Origin: JAMXLO01 sp963812505
GTDB lineage: Bacteria > Pseudomonadota > Alphaproteobacteria > Acetobacterales > Acetobacteraceae
Direction of reading: 5' to 3'
NCBI GenBank assembly: GCA_963812505.1
Contig: CAWEVM010000016.1
Location: 1 to 64,000 of the forward strand
Length of the DNA stretch: 64,000 nt
Positions 8,642-17,982 of the stretch are shown here, in pieces (within the stretch, counting starts at the first letter, position 1; each line of letters opens with the position of its first letter). A model generated the notes under the pieces. It ran no database searches and was not told where the DNA came from. It saw only the letters and a program-made list of their open reading frames with translations. The position numbers and the translations under genes were made by a program.

Positions 8642-10822
8642 ATGGAAAGTCACATCTCAAGAGAGCGCTTTGAACTAGCCTTGGAGCATCTGGGTCACGG
8701 CGAATGGGCACAATTCGAGCGTCTGTGTTCTGCGTTCCTGGTTTCAGACTGGCCCCAGTTGCGAACAATCGCGGCACCGACAGATGAGGGCAGAGATTCC
8801 GAATTATTTGCACCGGTCGGCGAGGCAACCATCGCTATCCGGTCCTCCGTGCAAAGACGTGGGACACTAAAATCCGCCTCACATTAGCTCGCCTCCGGAA
8901 TACTCGACCAGAAACGAATGTACTTGTTTATGTCAGCAATCAGGGAATCGGGGCGCGCGGCGACGCCCTGAAGAGGACGGCGCTAGCTGAGGGAGTATTT
9001 CTCGACATACGTGATCGCTCATGGTTCCTTGACCGTTTGTATACTGACCTGAACCGCGAGAAGAGCGCCATGGCACTCGCGCGAGCGGTGGTTGATCCAC
9101 TACTTGAGCAAAGAGGGATTCTGAGGCCGCAGCGTGGCGCCCTATTAGGGCAGGATGCTAAAACGGCACTTATATTTCTGGAAATGCAATGGCATGATGA
9201 AAGCCGATCAAAGGGTCTGACGAGATCCTGCTTCGATGCGCTGGTGCGTGCTGCGCTATTTGGGACTGACCAAACCAGACGTGTCAAGCGACAAGAAGTT
9301 CATGCTCAAGTTTCCAGGTATTTGTCTCGCCATTCTCCAGTCGCGCTTGCACAGTATGCCGATGCGGCACTTAAGAGACTTACGAAGGTGGCTATTAGGT
9401 GGTCGCGGGCTACAGACGAATTCTGGCTAAGTTATGAAGAAACTGAGCGTATCAAGAACTCCGCTTCACGCCTTCAGTCGATGGACGATGCACTTCGGCA
9501 GGATATTCGTGATGTAGTTCAAAATGCTGAAGGTGTTTCGATCGCCGAGGATGAAGCGTTCCTAACACTGACACGAGCCACGATCGAGGCCTATTTCCTG
9601 CGGCGAGGCGAGGAGTTTGCTTCCGCCGTAGCAAGAGGTCTAGAAGTCCCCGTCCATCGAGACGACCTGCGAAGTGCTGCATTCGAGCAGACGGCAAAAA
9701 CGCCAGTGAAAGTTTCCGGTCGGCAGCCGGTCGATTTCTTGCTTCACGTGGTGGAAAGCGTATTGTCTCATCCTGGGGACGGCGCACTTGCGTATCTCAA
9801 GTTGATCTCGGATAGCTATACTCTGTTTGCTTTTCTTTCAGAGACACCAGATGTGCAGAAGGTCACAAAGAAGCTGTTCAGCTATGGTGAAATATGGCTG
9901 GACACATCCGTCCTTCTTCCAATCTTTGCAGAGCAGGCTTACCCGATCAAGATGCGCCCCTTCACTGCCATGTTCGAACAGGCCAGATTGGTTGGTGCAA
10001 AACTGATAGTTTCTCCTGGTTTCATAGAAGAGGTTGAGAGACACTTAAATCTTTGCCTGACTTACACAAGGATGACGGTGCCTTGGCGTGGACGAGTCCC
10101 CTTTGTTTATTCTCGTTATGCTCTTGCTGGCAGGCAATTAGGAGGGTTTGCCAACTGGTTGGAGCAATTTCGTGGTGAAAACAGGCCGCTACAAGACCTC
10201 GCTGAATATGTCACTGAGGAATTCGGGATAGAAGTGCGGCAGCCTACCCTTCAGGGTGAAGTCGCGCCAGAGATTCGAGATGCCATTAAGGAATTCTGGC
10301 TTAATGTGCATGAGAAACGCCGTGGTCAGTCAGATTACTTTGATTTTGCCATCAACAGATTAGCCGAGCACGATGCTGAATGCTACCTCGCTGTGGTCGA
10401 ACAACGGATAGCTGACAGAACAAAATCTCCCCTTGGCTATACAAGCTGGTGGCTGACGCTCGATAGCGCTGCACTAGAGCTTAAAGAGGGACTTGAACCA
10501 GAGATATGGTCGGAAATCGAGAGGTCTCCGGTTCTTTCAGTTGATTTCCTCCTGAAGTATTTGGCCTTCGGCCCCAATCGAGACCTGATCACGCCGACTT
10601 TGAGCGGGTCGCTCCCTTTGACGTTGGCTGGGCTGTACAGAATCTTTGCCGCCTGACCTACTTAAGGTCGCACAGGAAACACGAGAAAGCTGCGGGCAGC
10701 TACAGGAGCGCGTAATCCAGCGACGCATCCGTGATCGCCTAGACCACGAGAAGATGGACGTAGGCGGCGTACATAAAGCGGGGCTGGAGGCCTCTGAGGA
10801 GGCGATTGCTGCTATGTTTTGA
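8642..10822 (+). pseudogene. Putative two-nuclease protein: REase-like N-terminus, helical middle, PIN-like C-terminus; two frameshifts
   Basis: The ATG at 8642 has GGAG (8633-8636) five bases upstream. Frame 2 reads FERLCSAFL, PTDEGRDSELFAP and IAIRSSVQRR. A one-base loss near 8858 moves the match to frame 1 (WDTKIRLTLARLRN, VLVYVSNQG), which stays open to 10656. Near 10635 the frame changes again, and a helical tail (LQERVIQRRIRDRLD) runs to the TGA at 10820-10822. The N-terminal 130 residues resemble PD-(D/E)XK/Mrr-type domains. A PIN-like domain starts near 9890 with Asp in WLDTSVLLP (9901), Glu in FIEEVERH, and later acidic residues in AEHDAECY and TLDSA. Repaired length is about 725 residues. 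The gene is lower in GC than its surroundings and lies between inverted repeats, which suggests a transferred defence-type gene. Function is inferred, and the frameshifts may be errors. Confidence 0.55.
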
Positions 10823-11010
10823 CCGCGCTGATCACCTGACCATTTCTGCTGCTGTCTGGGCGCTGCGGCATTGCTTCAGCGATCAGCGTGGCGATGGCTT
10901 GCAATCCCTGTTCAGAAATGCCCTTCGCTGAGCTCTCGTTTAGGGTTGGCTCTCGACCGTAGTTCTCAGGGTCGTACCGGCCGTATCCAAAACCATGTGT
11001 CTTATGAACA
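10805..11010 (-). repeat. Inverted repeat copy B (about 206 bp)
   Basis: Reverse-complement partner of 8319-8522. Its inner edge overlaps the last 18 bases of the nuclease gene, including the stop codon, so the module boundary lies within the coding tail. Its outer edge (TGTTCAT read on the minus strand) matches the outer edge of copy A. Confidence 0.8.
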
Positions 11011-11222
11011 GGAAACCAGGGATGCCCCCAGATGAGCCTCCGCCTGACGGGACGTCCGCATTCACCAGTTCCGAAATGCGGGCCACGCAGCGCCAGGCCG
11101 TCTCGATCGCGTCCGTGGCCATCTGTGGCCCCACCTTGGTGTCGCAATCGCTGTGTTTCGAGCGCGACCGCGGCAGGCGCGCATCTCCGCACCAAACTTT
11201 GCGTGCCTGCCCGTGCTTGTCG
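11011..11222. other. Gene-poor gap beside repeat copy B
   Basis: No convincing gene. A minus-strand frame gives a peptide containing CDTKVGPQMATDAIETAW and RISELVN, which looks protein-like but has no start or identifiable family. It continues into the repeat and is probably the remains of the gene from which the repeat derives. Confidence 0.3.
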
Positions 11223-12527
11223 TTATTGAGCCGGCACCGCCTCCTCCTCCGGCCGCTGTTCCAGCTCATGGTCGTGATGGATGCACAACGTGGCAATACC
11301 GGAAACGAGGCTCACTCCGGCAATCACCAGCAGTCCCCCATCGAAGCTGCCCGTGAGGTCCTTGATGAAGCCCATGACGAACGGACCGACGAAGCCGGAA
11401 ATATTGGCGAGCGAGTTGATATAGGCGACGCCGGCAGCCGCGGCCGTGCCGCTCAGGAACGCGGTAGGCATGGCCCAGAACACCGGCAGCACGGAGAACA
11501 CGCCGAACCCGGCAAACGATAGGGCAAGCAGGCGAACGTAAGGGTTCGGCGTCAGCGCCGTGATGACCATGCCGAGTGCCGTGATCATGAAGGCGATGGC
11601 GGTGTGGCTGCGGCGTTCCATGAGCCGGTCGGAGCGCCGTCCATACCAGATCATGCTGATGGCGCCGACCGCGAACGGCACCGCCGTCACGATGCCGGTC
11701 TGCATGTTGGTCAGACCAAACGCTTTGACGATCTGCGGCATGAAATAGAAGTAGCCGTAGCCGGAATAGCCGATGCCGAAACCACTGAGCCCAAAGGTCA
11801 GCACTCGCGGGTTGCGCAGCACCTCCCATACCGAGAGGTTGTGTACCGCCTCGCGCTGCCGTCGTTCCGCGGCCTGGCGCTGCATCAGCCAATCGCGTTC
11901 ATCGGCCGCAAGCCAATGCGACTGGGCGGGACTGTCAGTCAGATACCACAGCACGAACCCGGACAGGATGAGCGCTGGCACTGCCTCCGAAATGAATACC
12001 CACTGCCAGCCGCGCAAGCCGAGGAAGCCGTCAGCGTAGAGGATTGCGCTGGATAACGGTGAGCCGATCACAGCGGAGAACGGGATCGCCACCATGAACA
12101 TGGCGACCATGCGCCCGCGATAGGCGGCCGGGAAGAACAGCGTCAGGTAGAACAGGATGCCTGGAAAGAACCCAGCCTCGGCAGCTCCGAGCAGGAAGCG
12201 GACGATGTAGAATGAGGTCTCACCCTGCACGAAGGCCATGGCGCCGGACAGGATGCCCCAGGTGAACATGATCCGCGCAATCCAGATGCGTGCGCCTGTG
12301 CGCACCAGGATCAGGTTCGATGGTGTCTCCAGCGAGAAATAGCTGATGAAGAACATGCCAGCGCCCAGGCCGTAGACCGTCGAGCTGAATCCGAGATCCT
12401 TGTTCATTTGGAGTGCGGCAAAGCCCAGATTGACCCGATCCAGGAATGCAACGAAATAACAGATGATCACGAATGGGATCAGGCGACGCGATACTCTTGC
12501 CATGGTGCGCACTTCGAGCGCTTCCAT
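11223..12527 (-). CDS. MFS transporter, anion:cation symporter (ACS) family
   Basis: A 434-residue, 12-helix major facilitator of the ACS type, whose members import organic anions such as tartrate, phthalate or 4-hydroxyphenylacetate with protons. Signatures are the N-terminal RRLIPFVIICYFVAFLDRVN, the loop segment MNKDLGFSSTVYGLGAGMFF, RFLLGAAEAGFFPGI, and the second-half WYGRRSDRLMERR (motif A-like, RxSDR). A central cytoplasmic loop (about 200-235) is Gln/Arg-rich. It stands alone, facing away from the Liv operon, with 233 bp between the two start codons. The substrate cannot be assigned. Confidence 0.88.
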   Translation of the reverse strand: MEALEVRTMARVSRRLIPFVIICYFVAFLDRVNLGFAALQMNKDLGFSSTVYGLGAGMFFISYFSLETPSNLILVRTGARIWIARIMFTWGILSGAMAFVQGETSFYIVRFLLGAAEAGFFPGILFYLTLFFPAAYRGRMVAMFMVAIPFSAVIGSPLSSAILYADGFLGLRGWQWVFISEAVPALILSGFVLWYLTDSPAQSHWLAADERDWLMQRQAAERRQREAVHNLSVWEVLRNPRVLTFGLSGFGIGYSGYGYFYFMPQIVKAFGLTNMQTGIVTAVPFAVGAISMIWYGRRSDRLMERRSHTAIAFMITALGMVITALTPNPYVRLLALSFAGFGVFSVLPVFWAMPTAFLSGTAAAAGVAYINSLANISGFVGPFVMGFIKDLTGSFDGGLLVIAGVSLVSGIATLCIHHDHELEQRPEEEAVPAQ

Positions 12528-12760
12528 TGGATTTCTCCCCGAGCGTTATTACATGCGGCACGAGACGCACTCATCCCGGATCATCTGACGCGTTCCGGGT
12601 TGATCTGATGGTCTCGGAATTACCGCGGCGTTGTCAAATGCAGGCGCGCCGATCCCTGCCGGCCGCGGTATGCCGGGGCATTGCTTTCAGTCTGCCCTTG
12701 TCGGCCGCGCCTCGCATGCACACACTCTGACAAACTGGCTCCAAGAAAGAGGGAAACGCC
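12528..12760. promoter_or_regulatory. Divergent promoter region between MFS carrier and Liv operon
   Basis: A 233-bp region between oppositely directed start codons that must hold promoters for both units. An AAGAAAGAGGGAAAC purine stretch just before 12761 supplies the ribosome binding site of the binding-protein gene. No operator palindrome stands out. Confidence 0.4.
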
Positions 12761-13969
12761 ATGAAGACGCTTCTGACATGGGCCGCTGTCGCGGCACTTG
12801 CGGTCTGTATATCGACCGCCACATCCACCGCGCGCGCCGACGACGATGTGATCCGTTTCGGCATCACAGCGCCGATGTCGGGGGCCGCCGCGAGCTGGGG
12901 CATCGGCGCCGACTGGGTCGGCCAGCAGGCGGTGAAGTGGATCAACGAGCACGGCGGTATCACCGCCGGCGGCAAGACCTACAAGGTCGCCCTCACCACC
13001 TACGAGAACGGCTACAACTCAGCCGACGGCGGCAAGGCGGCGCAGGCCATGCTCAACCGCGACCACGTGCGCTTCATCATCCAGGGCATCGGCACGGCGC
13101 CGGTGAAGGCGCTGCAAAGCCTCTCCGAGCGCGTCGGCGCCCTGATGATGCAGGACGCCTGGGGCAAGAGCGTCAAGGGACCGCAGGCGCCGCTCACCTT
13201 CACCTGTGCCAACACGCCGTTCGAGCTGTTCGGCCCGCTGTTCGACCTGGTGAAGCGCCAGCATCCTGAAGCCAAGACCGTGGCGATGCTCAACCCGAAC
13301 GACGCCACCGGCCAGGAGGTCGAGGTCGAGGCGGTGAAGCAGTACAAGGCGCGCGGCTACACGATCGTGCTCAGCGCCTGGTACGAGCGCGGCACCACCG
13401 AGTTCCAGCCGATCGCGACCAAGCTTGCGCAGACGCATGCCGACGTCATGGATCTGTCCGGCGCGCCGCCCGCCGATGCCGGCTCGGTTTACAAGGAGCT
13501 GGCGGTGCAGGGCTGGAAGGGCGTGAAAATATCCTCGTCCGGCACTGGCAGCGATGCGTTGGTGAAGGTCGGCGGAGCCTCGGTCGAGGACGTGTATATG
13601 GGCAATGCCGCCGATTTCGGCGGACCGACGGCCACACCGTTGCAGCGGCAGCTCGATGCCGATGGACTGAAGGCCTTGGGCGAGCCGGTGAACATCCTGC
13701 ACATGGCTGCCTGGGACTCGGCGATGGCGATCAAGGCCGGCATCGAGAAAGCCAACTCGATTGATCCCAAGGCCGTGGCCAAGGTGCTGCCGACTCTGAT
13801 CTTCGAATCGAGCTACGGCCCGGCGGCGTTCGGTGGCGAAGCGACCTACGGCAACCCGCAGCAGATGCTGGTGCCGATCATCGTCACGCAGATCAAAGAC
13901 GGGAAGACCGTGGAGATCGAGCGGATCATCCCCGACGAACTGAAGCAGCGACTGGCAAAGACGCAGTAG
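12761..13969 (+). CDS. Branched-chain amino acid/amide-type ABC transporter substrate-binding protein
   Basis: A 402-residue periplasmic binding protein of the LivK/Leu-Ile-Val type (Peripla_BP_6). A Sec signal peptide (MKTLLTWAAVAALAVC...) ends near ARA27. The mature part begins with the family pattern DVIRFGITAPMSGAAASWGIGADW and WINEHGGITAGGKTYKV. It is first in a five-gene operon with both permeases and both ATPases immediately downstream, the complete HAAT set. The adjacent convergent amidase/hydantoinase genes suggest an amide or cyclic ureide rather than an amino acid as ligand; this is inference. Confidence 0.9.
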   Translation: MKTLLTWAAVAALAVCISTATSTARADDDVIRFGITAPMSGAAASWGIGADWVGQQAVKWINEHGGITAGGKTYKVALTTYENGYNSADGGKAAQAMLNRDHVRFIIQGIGTAPVKALQSLSERVGALMMQDAWGKSVKGPQAPLTFTCANTPFELFGPLFDLVKRQHPEAKTVAMLNPNDATGQEVEVEAVKQYKARGYTIVLSAWYERGTTEFQPIATKLAQTHADVMDLSGAPPADAGSVYKELAVQGWKGVKISSSGTGSDALVKVGGASVEDVYMGNAADFGGPTATPLQRQLDADGLKALGEPVNILHMAAWDSAMAIKAGIEKANSIDPKAVAKVLPTLIFESSYGPAAFGGEATYGNPQQMLVPIIVTQIKDGKTVEIERIIPDELKQRLAKTQ

Positions 13970-13983
13970 CGGCGCGCGACAGA

Positions 13984-14874
13984 ATGCCAATGGGACTGCT
14001 CGCGCAGCTTTGCATCAACACGCTGCAGATCGGCGCGGTGTACGTGCTGTTCTCGTTGGGCCTCACGCTCGTGTTCGGCGTGATGAAGGTGATCAACTTC
14101 GCACACGGCCAGTTCTTCACCCTGGCCGCGCTGTTGATCGCCGCGTCGATGCCGGCGTTCACCGTCCAGTTCGGTCTGCCGGTCTGGCTCGACTATCTGG
14201 TGAGCTTCGTGCTGGCGATGGTCGCGGTCGGCCTGCTCGCCGCCGCGCTGTACTTCATCGGCTTCGAGCGTTACCTGCGTGACCTCATCGGCTCGTTCAT
14301 CCTGTCGCTGGGGCTGCTGCTGCTGCTCGAGGGCGTCTATCTCTGGTTGTTCACCGGGTCACCGCGAGTCGTCGCCAAGATACTTCCCGGGCAGGTTTCG
14401 CTCGCCGGTGGCGCGATGGAGACGCAGCGGCTGGTGATCTGCGGCCTGTCGCTCGCGTTCACCGTCGCGCTGTATCAGTTCGTCCAGCACAGCAGGCTGG
14501 GCAAGGCACTCCGCGCGGTGGCCGAGGACCGCGAGGCCGCGATGCTGCAAGGCATCCGCTATCGCCGCACCTCGTTCTACGGCTTCATGATCGGCTCAGG
14601 CCTGGCTGCGGTGTCCGGCGGCCTGCTGGCGCCGCTGACGCCGATCACGCCGGCGCTCGGCAGCGACTACCTGACAAAGGCTTTCATCATCATCATCATC
14701 GGCGGGCTGGGAAGCATACCCGGCGCGATACTCGGTGGTTTCCTGATTGCCGCGATCGAGAGCGTCGCCGGGTATTTCTTCGACCTGTCTTACGCGACCA
14801 TCGCGATGTTCGCTCTGGTGATCGTGTTCCTGCTGGTGCGGCCGGAAGGGATGCTCGGCTATGCCCAGCGCTAA
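13984..14874 (+). CDS. livH: Liv-type ABC transporter permease LivH
   Basis: A 296-residue inner-membrane permease with about eight hydrophobic helices. LivH signatures are QIGAVYVLFSLGLTLVFGVM, KVINFAHGQFF near the N-terminus and the EAA-like loop GSIPGAILGGFLIAAIES near the C-terminus. It pairs with LivM to form the channel of the importer. It follows the binding-protein gene after 14 bp and overlaps livM by 14 bp, indicating tight co-translation. Confidence 0.9.
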   Translation: MPMGLLAQLCINTLQIGAVYVLFSLGLTLVFGVMKVINFAHGQFFTLAALLIAASMPAFTVQFGLPVWLDYLVSFVLAMVAVGLLAAALYFIGFERYLRDLIGSFILSLGLLLLLEGVYLWLFTGSPRVVAKILPGQVSLAGGAMETQRLVICGLSLAFTVALYQFVQHSRLGKALRAVAEDREAAMLQGIRYRRTSFYGFMIGSGLAAVSGGLLAPLTPITPALGSDYLTKAFIIIIIGGLGSIPGAILGGFLIAAIESVAGYFFDLSYATIAMFALVIVFLLVRPEGMLGYAQR

Positions 14875-15826
14875 AGTCGATACCGCGGAGCTGCCGCGCA
14901 CGGCAACGCATCGTGCACGGATCGGCCCTTTGCTTACCGTGCTCGGAGCGGTCGGCGTGCTGGCGTTCGCGCTGCTGACACCGGACGAATACAACCAGCA
15001 TGTACTGATGTGGGTGGCGTTGAACGCCGTGCTCGCGGTGGGCCTGCGTTTCGTGCTGCTGGTCGGCGAGACGAACATCGCCACCGGAGCGTTCTACGGC
15101 ATCGGCGCCTACGTCGCCGCACTGTGCACTGTGAACTTCGCAGTGCCGTTCCCCCTCGCCCTGCTCGCCGGCGCTGTCGTCGCCACGCTGGTGAGCGCCG
15201 GATTCGGTCTCGTCACGCTGCGCACCAAGGGACCTTACTTCATGCTGATCAGCTTCGCCTTCACCGAGGTGACCCGGCTGATCTACACCCGCATCAACTA
15301 TATCGGCGGCAACTCCGGCATCATGGGCGTGTTCCCGCCGCAAAGCCTGGACCCGTGGATGCCGGCGCTGACGGTTCTGCTGTGCGGCGGGCTGATCCTG
15401 GCGCTTTATCTGTGCGAGCGCTCCGACCTCGGCCGTGTGTTTCGTGCCATCGAGAACAACGACGCGATCGTTGAAACCGTCGGCATCAACGTTGTGTCGG
15501 TCAAGCTGCTCTGTTTGGTGCTGGCCTCCTTTGCGGTAGGCCTGGCGGGTGCACTGCATGCGCACATCTACAACGTCATCAGCCCGGGCGATTTCTCTTA
15601 CCTGGTGCCGGTATTCGCGCTGGCCTACGTGAAGATCGGCGGCGATTCGCATGTCTTGGGCGCGGTGCTCGGCGCGGCGTTGCTGACGCTGGTGGCGCAG
15701 GCCCTGGAAGGCGCGGGTGCGCTCGAGCAGATCCTGTTCGGCGGTGCCATCGTCGCGGCGATGCTGCTGCTGCCCGACGGGCTGTGGGGTGCCGGCAGAC
15801 GCGTGCTGCGGCTGTTGTGGCGATGA
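14861..15826 (+). CDS. livM: Liv-type ABC transporter permease LivM
   Basis: A 321-residue second permease subunit. Family features are LRFVLLVGETNIATGAFYGIG, TLRTKGPYFMLISFAFTEVT, RLIYTRINYIGGNSGIMGV, and the C-terminal AYVKIGGDSHVLGAVLGA cytoplasmic loop that contacts the ATPase. The ATG lies inside the end of livH, and the stop overlaps the next start as ATGA (15823-15826). No fused ATPase domain is present, unlike some LivMG fusions. Confidence 0.9.
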   Translation: MPSAKVDTAELPRTATHRARIGPLLTVLGAVGVLAFALLTPDEYNQHVLMWVALNAVLAVGLRFVLLVGETNIATGAFYGIGAYVAALCTVNFAVPFPLALLAGAVVATLVSAGFGLVTLRTKGPYFMLISFAFTEVTRLIYTRINYIGGNSGIMGVFPPQSLDPWMPALTVLLCGGLILALYLCERSDLGRVFRAIENNDAIVETVGINVVSVKLLCLVLASFAVGLAGALHAHIYNVISPGDFSYLVPVFALAYVKIGGDSHVLGAVLGAALLTLVAQALEGAGALEQILFGGAIVAAMLLLPDGLWGAGRRVLRLLWR

Positions 15827-16545
15827 GCGCGCTGCTCGTCGCGCATGATCTGTCGCGCCGGTTCGGTGGCCTGCTGGCGGTGAGCGATCTCAGCTTCGAG
15901 GTCCGCGCAGGCGAGGTGCTTGGCCTGATCGGCCCTAACGGCGCGGGCAAGAGCACCACGTTCAACGTGATCAGCGGCTTCTACCGTCCGACCTCGGGGC
16001 GACTCTCGTTTCGTGGCGAGGACATCACCGGCATGTCGGCGAGTGCGATCAGCCGGCGTGGACTGGTGCGCACCTTCCAGCACGGCAGCCTGCTGCGCGA
16101 CATGAGCGTGCATGACAATATCCTGATCGGCGCATTGCGCGCCGTGCGCGATCGGCGGGAACGTCAGCGCCATGTGCAGGATACGGCGGAACTGCTCGGG
16201 CTTGGTGGACTGCTCGACACAACTGCCGGCAGCCTGCCGCACGGCCATCAGCGTATGCTGAGCATTGCTATTGCTCTCGCGGCGCGGCCGACGCTGCTGT
16301 GTCTGGACGAGCCGCTGACCGGGCTCAACTCCACCGAGATCGCTGCGGCGCTGGGGTCGATGCAACGCATCCGCCAGGAGTTCGCCACCACGATCATGCT
16401 GGTCGATCACAACATGCGCGCGGTTATGCGTATATGCGATCGTATCGTAGTGCTGAACCACGGGCAGAAGCTGGCCGAGGGCACACCCGCCGACATCCGC
16501 AACGATCCGGAGGTGATCCGCGCCTATCTGGGAGACGACGCGTGA
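15823..16545 (+). CDS. livG: Liv-type ABC transporter ATP-binding protein LivG
   Basis: A 240-residue ATPase. The ATG at 15823 overlaps the livM stop. Walker A is GPNGAGKST and Walker B is LLCLDEP, followed by the H-loop in MLVDHNM. The ABC signature is unusual, reading LPHGHQRMLSI where most members have LSxGxxR; the first Ser is lost, which may weaken nucleotide contact in one of the two composite sites. A LivG-specific insert (RTFQHGSLLRDMSVHDNI) is present. It would pair with LivF at the membrane. Confidence 0.9.
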   Translation: MSALLVAHDLSRRFGGLLAVSDLSFEVRAGEVLGLIGPNGAGKSTTFNVISGFYRPTSGRLSFRGEDITGMSASAISRRGLVRTFQHGSLLRDMSVHDNILIGALRAVRDRRERQRHVQDTAELLGLGGLLDTTAGSLPHGHQRMLSIAIALAARPTLLCLDEPLTGLNSTEIAAALGSMQRIRQEFATTIMLVDHNMRAVMRICDRIVVLNHGQKLAEGTPADIRNDPEVIRAYLGDDA

Positions 16546-17258
16546 GCGATGCGGTGCTGGAGATCGCCGGGCTTACGATCAGCTACGGCCAGGTGCGCGC
16601 GGTGAGCGACATCCATCTGTCGGTGCTGAGCGGACGCATCACCACGCTGATCGGTTCGAACGGCGCCGGCAAAACCACCATCATGAAGGGCGTCACCGGT
16701 CTCAAGCGGGTTGCATCCGGCGGGGTGCGCTTCCGTGGCGAACAACTCATCGGCAGGCAGGTGGACGCGATCGTTGCGGCCGGCATCTCTCTGGTGCCGG
16801 AGGGTCGCCGTCTGTTCCCCACCATGAGTGTGCGCGAGAACCTGGAGATCGGCGCCTATCGACGCAGCGACCCGGCCGCCGTCCGCGCCGATTTCGATCG
16901 TGTGCTGGACTATTTTCCGGCGTTGCGCGAGCGGCTCGATGCGCGCGCGATGGCGCTTTCCGGTGGCCAGCAGCAGATGGTCGCGATCGGTCGCGCGCTG
17001 ATGTCGGGTCCGAAACTGCTGCTGCTGGACGAGCCCTCGATCGGCCTTGCGCCCACGGTGGTGCAGACCATCGGCCAGATCATCCAGACCATCAGCCGCA
17101 GCGGCGTCGATGTGCTGCTGGTCGAGCAGAATGCGCACATGGCGCTGAAGCTGTCGGACGATGCCTATGTGCTGGAGAACGGCGCCATCGTCATGCAGGG
17201 CAACGCACAGGACCTGATGCGCAGCGAGGCAGTGCGGGAAGCGTATCTCGGTCTGTAG
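16542..17258 (+). CDS. livF: Liv-type ABC transporter ATP-binding protein LivF
   Basis: A 238-residue ATPase starting at a GTG (16542) that overlaps the livG stop as GTGA. Walker A is GSNGAGKTT, the canonical signature is ALSGGQQQMVAIGRAL, Walker B is LLLLDEPS and the switch is in VLLVEQNAHMAL. LivF-type features (VPEGRRLFPTMSVRENLEIGA) separate it from LivG. It is the last gene of the operon, with only 18 bp to the stop of the convergent hydrolase gene, so transcripts from the two strands probably overlap. Confidence 0.92.
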   Translation: MSDAVLEIAGLTISYGQVRAVSDIHLSVLSGRITTLIGSNGAGKTTIMKGVTGLKRVASGGVRFRGEQLIGRQVDAIVAAGISLVPEGRRLFPTMSVRENLEIGAYRRSDPAAVRADFDRVLDYFPALRERLDARAMALSGGQQQMVAIGRALMSGPKLLLLDEPSIGLAPTVVQTIGQIIQTISRSGVDVLLVEQNAHMALKLSDDAYVLENGAIVMQGNAQDLMRSEAVREAYLGL

Positions 17259-17276
17259 CGCCGATCGGTCAGCGTA

Positions 17277-17969
17277 TCAGGCCGCGTCGGTCAGCATGCG
17301 CGTCAACTCGTCCGGCATGCTCAGCATCGGATAATGTCCGGTGTCCAGTTCCAGCCATCTTGCCCCAAGACGCGCGGCGGCGCGGCGTTGATGCGCCTCG
17401 CCTGGATTGGGCGCCTGGCGGCACCAGATCACCGTCGCTTTCCAGCTCTGGTCCCAGAAGTCGGTGAGCCTCACCGGGAGCTCCGAGGTCGCGGTCGGAT
17501 GCGGGGTATAGCGATCGAGCACCCAGGCCCGCGTCGTCGGGTCCAGATCAGCGAACAGTCCCTTCTCCGCGTCTTCGCGCGGCGGTGCGTAGGCGAGGGC
17601 GGGCGGAACTTGGGTCGGGCGCTTCACGATGTCACGCGAGCGTTCGCCGTTGAACAGGGCCAACGCATCAACCAGCACGAGGCGTGCGATCCGGTGGCGC
17701 ATCCGCTCCGCCGCACCGCAGACCACCATGCCGCCTGAGCTGGTACCGACCAGCACGACATCATGCAGGTCTTCGTAGAACAGCAGATCAGCGATCTCAT
17801 CAACGTAGGTTGAGATGTCGATGCCAGCACGCAGAGTACGCCGGCGTTCGGCGCAGCCATCCATGGTCGGCGCATACACGGTGTGGCCAGCCGCACGCAG
17901 GCGGGTCGCGACGCGTTGCCAGATCCAACCACCCTGATAGGACCCGTGCACCAGAACGAATGTCGTCAT
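17277..17969 (-). CDS. Alpha/beta hydrolase
   Basis: A 230-residue alpha/beta-hydrolase fold protein. The oxyanion region is FVLVHGSYQGGWIW, the nucleophile Ser sits in VGTSSGGMV (GxSxG), and the catalytic His is in LDTGHYPMLS. It resembles small esterases of the salicylate-binding protein/methylketone synthase type. The ATG at 17969 (MTTFVLVHG) is chosen over the in-frame start at 18029 inside the amidase gene. It follows the amidase gene by 13 bp, suggesting action on a product of the amidase/hydantoinase pathway; the true substrate is unknown. Confidence 0.85.
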   Translation of the reverse strand: MTTFVLVHGSYQGGWIWQRVATRLRAAGHTVYAPTMDGCAERRRTLRAGIDISTYVDEIADLLFYEDLHDVVLVGTSSGGMVVCGAAERMRHRIARLVLVDALALFNGERSRDIVKRPTQVPPALAYAPPREDAEKGLFADLDPTTRAWVLDRYTPHPTATSELPVRLTDFWDQSWKATVIWCRQAPNPGEAHQRRAAARLGARWLELDTGHYPMLSMPDELTRMLTDAA

Positions 17970-17982
17970 TGCCAGGTATCCT

